Origin: Effrenium voratum
Lineage: Eukaryota; Sar; Dinophyceae; Suessiales; Symbiodiniaceae
Direction of reading: 5' to 3'
DNA length: 64,000 nt
Assembly: GCA_963377175.1 (NCBI GenBank)
Contig: CAUJNA010003494.1
Span: forward strand, 1,623,544 to 1,687,543
Shown: in pieces, positions 36,201 to 46,749 of the stretch
How the letters are laid out: each line of letters begins with the position of its first letter
Numbering within the stretch: the stretch's first letter is position 1
Program-made: the position numbers and the translations under genes
Notes under the pieces: generated by a model
What the model was told of the DNA's origin: nothing
What the model saw: only the letters and a program-made list of their open reading frames with translations
Databases searched by the model: none

Positions 36201-39200
36201 CATGGACATTTTTGGCTCGTCTGATTTTGCCTGTTGACCCCCTGAACAGGTAGGTTGCAATGGGAAGCCCGGGGCAGCAACCTGGAGGCTCCCTTTGTCC
36301 TTTGCCCAATGTTCTGGACTTTGGGAGGAGCGTGTTCAATGCGGATCGGGACCCACAGATGACTATTTCCAGACCTGGGTTGCTGACTTGACTAAAGCCA
36401 AGCTTTATCTGAAAGCTTATCAAGTAAGCCAAACTTGGTTTATGTTTAGTGGTGCCTGGATGCTTTTCAAACTCACGTTGAGCCAGTAGTTTGCAAACTG
36501 AGAGCTTCATTTCCATCGCATGTTTTGGAACCAGATGAATGACCCTAAGACTATTCTCGAAAGGTGCTGTTTGTCCATGGCAAAAACAAAGGCTTGGTTA
36601 CTCGGGCCTCCTCCTCCATTCCTTTCATGGAGACCTCCAAAAGTTGGGCATAGTCCCCGGAACCCACCTGAAACGAATGAGAAATGCAATGACCCCGATT
36701 TAAACCATCCGACTGGCGGTTTCCCTTATTCGGGGACCCCCAGGCTCATTCGATTTTTCATTCGCTATCGCACCGGCAAGTCCTGGCACCCCAGCTTTGT
36801 ACCATTCCTTGTGTTCTTTGGTGCAAAACCATCGACCTGTGTTTCTTTACCCCCTGGATGACTTCCCCAGAATTGGTACCCTTCTTCTGTGTTTTTGCTT
36901 TTTTGGGTCCCCTTTGTTTTCCACCAACCAGGCACACAATTGAACATTTGTTTGTTGCTGGGGTCCTAGTTCCAGCCTTTACCCTCACCCGCAGCTTTTT
37001 TACCATTCCTTGTGTCCTTTGGTGCAAAAGCCATGGAAAACCTGTGTTTCTTTACCCCCTGGATGAGTGTGGAACCAACCACCTGGACCCCACCATAATG
37101 TTTTGTGGCGTCCGCAGGTCCAGGAGCTCCGCAGCGAGCTGGGGCAGATGGAGGAGAACTTCGAGGCAAGCGTGTGGCACGGGGGGTGGAGTGGGGTGGG
37201 GTGGGGTGGGGTGGGGTGGGGTGGGGTGGGGTGGGGTGGGGTGGGGTCGGGTCGGGTGGGGTGGGGTGGGGTGGGGTGGGGTGGGTGGGGTGGGGTGGAG
37301 TGGGGTGGGGTGGGGTGGGGTGGGGTGGGGTGGGGGGTCTGGGGTTGGCCTCGGGCCAACGAAGAAGCGCGCATCTTATTGCAAACGCAAGGGGCTGGTT
37401 TAAAGGGGTATTCAAGGAAAGCACGGCTTTTTGATTGTTTGGGGGTGGGGTTGCCTTGCTTTGACACAAGCAGGTCCACGGGATTGAAATTAGGATGCCT
37501 TTCTTGAGGCAGGGCATGGTTTGGAATGATTTGTGACAAACAAAGGTTCGTTCCAAACAAACGAACTCGTCTGCTTTTAGTTGTTTTATGCATGTTCAAG
37601 GGGTTCCTTTAATATCACAGAAAGTGGCGACCAAACAGTGGGGTTGGATTGCTTCAGTGGTTGTCATCTTGATGGTTGTCAGTAGGGAAATCTGCGGTTG
37701 TCTTAAGCCCTTGAGTATGTAGTGTTTTGCTCCCTTTTAAACCAAAAGGGAAGAATGGACATAGGAATGTGTCCATGTCTCGATCGCGTCGCGAAGGATC
37801 TGGAAATTGAGGAAGTTCGCCATGTGCAGACTGCCATGGATCCTGGTGACGCAGCAGACCTGGTCTTGGAAAGAGGATCAGGCTACTCGTTGCCGAACTG
37901 CCTTCTAAGACTCTGTATGAGGAGCCAGCTCGCCAAGAGCGTTGCAAAGGGATCCTTCCGAAGCGGCCGGCCTATCGACGAGCTTAAATCAGAGTGCAGG
38001 CCTTGCGCAGCTTATCGATGCCAGGCAATGGCCACCTGGAAGAGGCCTTGTAGCTTGAATTGAACCAGTTCTGTTGCAATGGGCAGGTATTTTCACACCT
38101 CCACTCCACCCAAGCTTCTTGCGTGGGAAATGGAGGGGCTTCTCAGACGCTGGGCCAGCTAAATGATCGACCTAGTCAATCGCATGGATTCGCAGTTGAC
38201 GGGACAACTCGGAAACGTATTGTTGGGTTGCTAAACCAGCTGGGGCACAGACGTTTGCTAATTTCCACTATTCTGAGACATTCTCATTTGCTCCCGCAGA
38301 TGCGATAATGGATTCCTTTAGGAGGTATGCCAAACTTCTACAAGTTCGGCCGAAGGAGACGTTTGTTTCAATTGAAGCTGCTGTCCGATTCTTGAGATTT
38401 GCTAGAACCCTCTATTGTTTTGGCTGCCTCTACATCCCTTGTGTTTTGTTGGGTGTTACTTGCATGGTATATGTGATTTCGTCTTTTAACTTGGGGCCAA
38501 ATGTCACTTGCATTTGCGTAAGTTGTTGTTACCCCTGGTCTTAAAGGGAATCCATCACTAGATGTAAGGAACAAGGGAGGGTCACATCGACCTATCGGCG
38601 GATAGACTCCGACTTTCCGGGGCCAGAGCCGGCCTTGAGTCGCATTTCGCCTGCTTGCCTCAAGGGCAGTCGCCATTGAGAACCGACAAGTCACTTGTAG
38701 TGCCAATCATTCTGAACCCAGCAAGTAGTCATAGCCAACCTTCCTCTACTTGGGCGTGTTGTTAACCCCCCTTTTGGGCCAGGTTTACTGGGAACCCACG
38801 AGGACAACCACAGTTATTTATGCTTTTTCTATCTTTTTCTTGGGGCGGCTATAATTTTAAGATATGACCAGCAACCACTTGGATCCCAGCTAAATCGGCC
38901 GAATGGGGAACCACTCTAGTGACCCCCAGGGGTGACAGTTGTCATGAGGGTTAAGATTGAATTGGGGGGAAAAGAAGCTCCTGTGAGCTAGACTTAGTTG
39001 ATTAGCTAGATAGTTATTTAGTCAGTATGTTTACCTGTTTGCTTGTTTGTTTTTGGCTTGCGTGTTTGTGAAGATTAGTTAGGCTTGTTTGCAGTGATCG
39101 TAGGGCTGCCGGATTTCCCGTCCAGGCACGCTGGGCGGAGGGCGACCAGAAGCTACGCCAGCTTTTGGAGCAACAGGAGACGCGGAGAGCCGCGAATTCG

Positions 39201-42200
39201 CTTGCCCCCTCCCCAGGCCATGACCCGCCCTCGATCAGGATGGGCGTCCGGTAGTTGTGCCATGACTCAGGTGACAGAATCTGTCAAAAAGACGGTCAAT
39301 TGCAAACATTTACCAGGCCCGCGCTGCATCATGGGGTGAAAACTGCAGGGTGAAACATAAGCCACAACCGAACACAAGGGATCCCGGGGATTTGAAGCCC
39401 TGTTTCCTGTACAGGGTCGAAACCACCAAGCCACCAATTGGGGGGAAGCTGAGCGTTGCGTTTTCAATGGCCAAAGGGACGGGTTGACGAAGTCGGGGGG
39501 CAAGTCGGACTCTCGATTTCTTCCCAAATGACGGAGTGTGCCCTTTTTGCGGGTGGTTTGAAAGGGAAGCCACGAGGAAAGCCACCGTTATTGGGGCCTC
39601 CTATTTTGGGACATACCCATATCGACAGCGAGCTGTACAAAGGGTCGGGACCTTATCTGGCGAGGCTTCCTTTTATAGGAGGTTCGCTCCACAAATAATT
39701 CAATGAACAGTCTTTCCTGGGGCTTGGTATGCGGAACCCGGGGGTGCCCATACCACCCAAGTTGCTTTAGATTAGGCTGGGACATTTGGGATTCACAAGT
39801 TTCCCCGCACAAAACAGGGGGAAAGGAACCCTGCCCTCCCAGCAACTGAAATGGAAGCGTATAAAATCCATCCATTTTGGCACTTCCCTATTTTTGACAC
39901 ATGAAGCTTAATCTATTTGGCCCCAAAATGACCATGGACAGCTGTTTCCATTTAGTGGGCAATATCATGTTTTCGGTGGGTTTTCCCGCAAGGGTCATCC
40001 CATGTAAAGGACCTTTGAGGATTGCTATCTTCCCTATTGGGAACTGAAGGGAACCCAATGGAGACCCGAATCGTCACGTAAGACATCCCTTTGGTTTAGG
40101 ATATCTGGAACTTCAACGGTGGCCCCCCAACGTATTTCGAGCGACCCATGGCTCCCAAAACCCGGCTTTCAGGACCAGCGCGCGCAGGAGGCGATTTCCC
40201 ACCTCTCCACTGAGCAGCCTGGCGTCGGAGAGAAATCCGATTTGTCCAGGGTACGACCCACGAAAAACCAGAAGCCAACCCCCAAAATGGAACTCTTATT
40301 TTTTTTGGGTTAGACCCTTTGGTGGGGGCCCATTATTTTCGCGCAGATTGGTGGGGCACTGTTCCCAACATACACACACATTCCATGGCCAAATGGCTGG
40401 GATTGAGCACTTTCAGCGACATGGGTAAAACCTTGCACATGGTTCGGATCACTCGTCTTCAAATGTTTGTTCACGGTCCTTTCGGTTTTCCTTAGGGGCG
40501 GGGCAAAGAACTCGACAGACTGTGCTCCCCTCCCAGCCCTCCAGTCTGCCGGGTCTTTCAGGTGTGCTCCGAGACTTCCATTTTTCCTTCGGACTAGAAG
40601 AATGGACAGGGCGATTTACCATCCCCACTCTATTAAGGGAAGGGAGATGGTGTATTACGGTCGCATTTCCATTTTTGAAAATCCAAGGTTGCTCCGAGCC
40701 TATCCTTTAGGACAACGTTAGTTCGCACTTGTTCACTCTGTAAAAGATTAATTTGGTATTCAGAAAACTTCCCTAGGCACCCCGAAACAGCCTCAACCCT
40801 CTCATGTCAGCCGTCTTTCCAGGGAGGTATGGACTTTTTCTTTCGGCTTGCATACTTACCGCGTTTCAAGTTATACGGGCATCCATGCCTCCCAAACCAT
40901 ATATATATATATACAGTATGCGTATTAAGATGTATATACAGTATGCATATTAATTTGTATACATATTTATACAACAATAGATATATAATGAAAATACCAA
41001 ATACACATTCTCTAAAAGACCATGCCAACTCAGCTGGAAACGTCCTTGACAGGACCTCCGTTGATAAGCCGAGGCTCCTGCGCCAGAGCGAGTTGCTGAA
41101 GCAGGAGGTGGAAGCTGCGCAGGAGGAGCGGGGCAGAGTCGCGGGACGTCCAACTCCGACAAGTCCCAAATTGCGAGGTCATGTCTCTTTTGCATGCGCG
41201 CTTTGGGGAGGAACCCCTTTTGAGCCATTTTCACCTGACTTCAGATTCATTGCCATTGCCTCAAGGTTATCCAGTTTGGTCAATGGGGTATCTTCGCCCT
41301 TGCGGGCCGTTGTTGCAAAAGCAAAGTGGCTTTTTGGAGTTGGTACCCCTTTGTCAGTGGGGTGGAAGCAGTCCAAACATTAAAAAAGACACCCAAATCA
41401 GACAGCTTCTGGACAATTTCCTCGAGTTCCTGGACTTAATGCTTTCTGATTGGGTATGGACAGTTTTCACACCCAACAGTCCTGGGAACCTTTTGGTTGG
41501 CCAGCACGGCTCCAGACCCCTCTCGACAGGAGTCCAACACCCAGGAGGTGGACTTGAAAGAGGCGAAGTCCATCGCAAGCCAACTGGGATCTCCAACATG
41601 TGGCTGCGGTTTTTTCACTCGCTGAAATCGTGGACTTGATCGTCATGTGTGTTGGGTTTGGACACTTTTTGTGAAAACGAAAAGGCTGGGTTTTGTTTGG
41701 GTCCACTTGGGAAGTGAGTTAAAAACAGAATCCACACAATGGCACCTTTGGAAATGGAAACAAAGACTGCCTGAGGATTGCCTCTTCACGTTTGAGCCAC
41801 GCCCATCGATTAACTTCTTGTAGGGCAAGCATGAAATCCATGGGGAATCTTCAAATTACCTCAAGGTCTAAATCGTAACTTTCGGAGTTGTTCCAAAGGG
41901 GCAACTCGTTTTGGGGTGAGATCAGTTAGACAATGCCAGTTTGCTGCTGGTTCTCTCACTCAAGCCAAATCGGCCTTTTGATCTTTTGGTTTGAAACCCC
42001 ATTTATGTTTAGTGGCCCCACAAGGTTAACCATGCTTAACCTTGTATTTCCGTTTTTAGCTGCTAAGAGCCCCTAAGTTCTGAAAAAAATAACCTTTGGC
42101 GTTTCTTATGACTGCTGGTGCCATATGTCAGCTCCGATGCTCTGATGCACTAGGGAAAGGCATTCGGACAGATTTGAGCGCAATAGGTGGAAACATGGGT

Positions 42201-45200
42201 TCTCGCAAACAATCTTGATGTTTGCTTTGTGAATTCCACTTGTTCGTCCCACTGTGGGTCCTTTCACTAACATTCGTTGAGCGTTTTCGTTTTAATTTCC
42301 TACAGGTCTGGGTCCAGAAATAGCGGCATTCAAACTTCTAGAATCTTCTAGAACGTGAAGGGCAATCTCCTGCTCACATGGAACCTCTGATCAAAGTAAT
42401 TTTGAGTCGGCAATGGATTCACAGTTTTCACAAAGTAGCCATGTACCCAGGATGCTCCTGCTATGGGTAGCGCCCACTTCAACTCCATTAAACATAGGCA
42501 GGGTCACCACAAGGATTCAGGCGTAAATTTTGAGTAAGTAGCTGAGCAAGGACCAGGGTGGGACATAGGGCCTGTGCGCACGTTTAGGAATTTAGGGCAA
42601 AACTTCCGCCCAAAGTGTGCTGTCTACATTGAAGAGCACCCAATCCTATCCCAGAATAATAGCCTTAATGAAGCCACTTCAAATGGGTCCAAATGCTTTG
42701 GGAGCCCAAGCGTCGAAGCGCGCAGAATGTGGCTGCCTTTTTTCTTGGACACACCCAGCAGTTCTACAGATCTGCATTCAACATGATGGTTTTCAACGTT
42801 TGGAAATCCCCTTTGATGCCTTGGTCCATGTGCGAATGAGGATCTTAAGGTGCGATCCACGGGGTCAGCCCTCGATCCCTTCCGCATCTCTCGCTGTCAG
42901 GTGGGCAACAGCATGGAGCAGGAGATCAAGGCCTGCGAGCTTCGCATTTCGGGATCCCCAGCCCCAATATGGAATTGGGGGAGGGGGGATTTCAAGATCT
43001 CCATTGTGAGCCATTCCCCTTTTATGGGGAAGACACCCCCCCACTTTTCACCCACCCCCCAACCCCCTTTTCCTGGTGGGGTATTTTCGAGGATTCCGGG
43101 TGAATGACTGGCTTGGACGGTTTCGTGGAGACACATCCCCGGCTCAATGCGATGTTCTGGATGCTCTTAAGCTGCCAGGCCCAGCTCGAGTTGAAGAAGC
43201 AGGCGCACGGGTTCTTGGCTTTTTCACACCCTCCAGTTGTAAATGAATGTCTTCCCGAAAAAGTTTCTACTTGGTGCCTGCCGGCGGAGTCTCGCCTGCC
43301 GGCCAGCGGGCGCTCAGAGGGCTTGTGGGATTTGTCACTCCAATCAGTCCAGCGAGAAGGTTGCTTCGAGGACAATTAGTTGTGAGTAACTTGGCACGCC
43401 AAAACCAAGGAGACACCACACGGAAGAGTATGTCGCCGGGACAAGATGCCATTGAGACCATGAACTGTGAGACAAGCACTGCTCCCATGCGATGAGAGCC
43501 CGCGCCGAACAGTTGGGGAAACAGCTGGACGTTGGGAGGGGAGTTCATGTCAACCTGCAGGGGGATAGAATTGGGCTGTGGCGCACTATGAAACCAAAGC
43601 ACTTGTGTGACCATGGGAAAATCATGTGTGTACTGCTTTGGCCCCGTGAAGAAAACATGTAGTGGACAAAACAACTCCACTTTGCACCGGTTGGGATGGA
43701 AGAACCCGAAGAATTCTGGGACAAGCCATTTGCCAATTGCAGGATTGTTGCCCACACCTTCCCGCCCGACCCAACTCAACAAAAACAACCACAATTGATT
43801 TGTGGAGGAAACTCCTGCTGGGGTGGCCATTTGGGCTCCATGTTCACGTACGGGTGTGTCGATTTTTGTGGGTACCTTATTTTTTAGTGGCTTCAAAGGG
43901 TTAAACCAAGCAGAGCACCGCTGCGCCATTTTGAGGGTCTGCGCCCTTGGCCGCTTGCCAGGCCATTGAGGAGTCCTCGGACGCGGAGTTGCAGCGCAGC
44001 TGGGCTTTCGTTCGAAAAGCGGCGGGGGGGATTCATTTGCCACGGCTTCCTGTGTCTGCCCCGTTTTATGGCGAGCTCACCGACCCGGGGGGAAAACGAG
44101 CTCACCATGGCAAAGATCCCTGATTTCAGGTTTTAGACCTTTAGTAAAAAAATATTTAAGAACATGCCGATTTGTAGTGAGGGTCTCGTTTGAGGTGTAG
44201 GGGGTCAAGGCGGGGCCATTTTTGCATAATATGATTTCCCGTGGCCAAAAGCTGTAAAACATCCAGATTCGTTCACGGGACAGTCCGGCTCCGCCTGAGT
44301 TTCCTCATCACGTCTCGGAATCATGGACCTCCAAGGGGGGCTATGGGGGGGTAGGGGGGGGTAAACCCTCAATATGGCCATGTAAGTACACCTATCGGAA
44401 TGTAGTGGCAGAAGGGCTCCCTGAAGCTTACATACACCCTGAAGTTTGGGGGGGGTGGTCCGGGGTGGTGGTTTCCCACCATGCCGTTGTTCTGCTTAAT
44501 GAGCCGTTAGAATCATTAGACTGAGGGTTTCTACCAAGTTTCAGTTGTGGGTCGTATTTGCTTGCCATTGCGAGGTGACCAGCAAGTTGCGGCGAGCTTT
44601 CCTGAGGCGAACACAAGTTCGTGGTCTCGTACTTGGGCCTTGATGATGTCAATGTGTGAATTTGCCGCGGCAAAATGCGCATTACACTGTTTGCTGGCAA
44701 ATCATGGCCAAGTAAAGGTGACAGCTCTAGGGAAATTGTTTTGACCTCCACGCAAAACGGATGTCAAAAAACAAGTTTCGGGTTGCCCGTGTTAGTTGAT
44801 CCCGGGAGTTTTTGGAGGCCTACCAGAAGACAAAACGGAGTTCACCCAATCAGGTTGGAAGAACGGAGCCACGTCGGAAGAAAGGCCGGAAGCAGATGTT
44901 CAGGTCTGGAAGGTTCAACAAGGGGGCCTATGTTTTTTTGAGGTCAGTTTGATTGAACGTAGATTGGTTCCACTGGTGTAGATGGTTTTTTTTACTGCAT
45001 TTGCTAGGGGAACCCCTCAATTTTTCCCAAAAGGCCACCTCGAGTGGCCGATCCAAGGCTTCCAGAGCATCCGGAAGCACAATGAGAAAGCCACGGAGCA
45101 TCTCATCGAAGAGGATCCGATTTGCCGATCCGATTGGGACTCATGGGATGTTTTTGCCTCCCTCAATCGGGGGTTCCTCCAAGGGCCTTAAGTTGAAGGC

Positions 45201-46711
45201 CTTCAGAGTTAAGGCAAGGGGCTTGGATCCTACTGGTTTTGCTGCCCGATGCCAATGTCGACCCCTGATTCGTCCACCTAGCGGATGTTTGGGGGGGGGG
45301 GGTTCCCAACAAGATCCAGATCATCGAAACAGGCGGTGGACGATGGGGTCCCAAGGGCGGTTGTGGACGATGGAGTTCCTGATTCTTTAGTCGGGTGGTG
45401 GCAAGCAATCAGCTTTCCCCCACCCTTGGAGCTTTGGATGGTGTGGGGTGGGGGTTTGAACTTCTGGCCTAAGCTCCAAGCCACCAAACCAAGCTACCTA
45501 TTTCTGGGAAGCCGAACCATGCCTCACCTCAAAAAGGGCCCCCCTTCTACCAGCTACCAGGGTAGTTTAAAAGCTTGTTGTGCCAGGCTCAGGCAGTGAG
45601 AGGAGTCCGCTGCCTTGGAAGGCATGTTTTGTTCATGGGGGTGAACCCTGTCCAACGGGGGGGGGGGTCCGAGCCCGATGAGCCAAGTTTCGAAAATCGT
45701 TGTTTGGAGCCGTTGGGGCAATCCCTATGCCTTATGCCTTCAAGTCAATTTGTTGAAAAGAAGTTTTCCTCAAAATAATGGAGCCTCTGATGGGGGCAGG
45801 AGGGTAGTTGTTTTCTTTTTTATGTGGAAGTCCAAGCCCAGCTGCCTCGCCAGGCCAAGATCTTCCAGCAGGGCATCGCTTACCTACGGGACGCCTACAG
45901 CCACACCCGGAAGCTCGGACCTCGAGCGCGGAGTGACTGCCGTCTCGATATTGGCAATGAGTCATGGCTGTTGTTTGGTTTGGCAGGTGGCTGTTCCAGT
46001 CTTGCGGCACGTAACTCTTTGCAGACAAACCTACCCCTGGTAAAAGTGCTCCGGGTGACCTATATTTGTTGGTAGCGACCAGCTGCTACGGTGCGGAAAT
46101 ATCATGAAGTAAGGATTCCTTCGTGTGTGAGTTCAGCACTTCCGTTTACCACTAGTCAATGTTAACGTCGGATTAATAGACCCTCCCCGCCAGCCAGAAG
46201 GTCAAACCTCAGATTAAATGGGTTCTGGGGGGGAGAAGGGGGTCTGCGCGAGAAGGTCGTTGTAGTTGGCCGCTCCCCGAAACTGACGACGCATCCGGAA
46301 ATCCGATAAAGTTTCAATTGGGCCAGAACGGAAATCACATTGACATGATTTCTGATGCGGGAACTTGGTTCTGTCCAACGCGCGATACTAATTCGAATTG
46401 GTCCCAGAGGCCCGCGTCAGAGTTGTGTTTAGTATTCGTCCAAAAACGCGCCGTAGTAGTCAGGGGCGTTTGTGAATCCAATGTCAACATTGGCATGCAG
46501 AAAGGCTCACTCACATGCCCCTGGAGCTGGTGCCCAAAAGTTACCTGTGCGCACATGTACGCGCACACACACATATATATATATATATACACAATTATAC
46601 ACATACAAGTATATATACACAGGCATAAAGAGGTACACATACTCAACACCCAATCGGATTGTCATTATTAGTGGTGCATATTTGGTTGCACACGTTTATA
46701 GAGTTTTGCAA

Positions 46712-46749
<38 letters not shown>

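Larger units (their letters stand above)
34603..37117. other. 2.5-kb intron with two repeat features and no supported exon
   Basis: Holds the family 3 element (35861-35958) and a 70-bp direct repeat (36797-36863 and 36999-37072). A 150-codon + frame at 35089-35541 lacks splice and composition support. Confidence 0.45.

Noticed and set aside
36966..37599. Two minus frames of 196 and 199 codons with (PHPTP)n
   Set aside because: Produced by the GTGGG array; no gene.
43267..44043. Longest open frame, 258 codons on the minus strand
   Set aside because: No domain, splice logic or GC3 bias in that frame. It overlaps + strand coil exons 43962-43995 and intron DNA.
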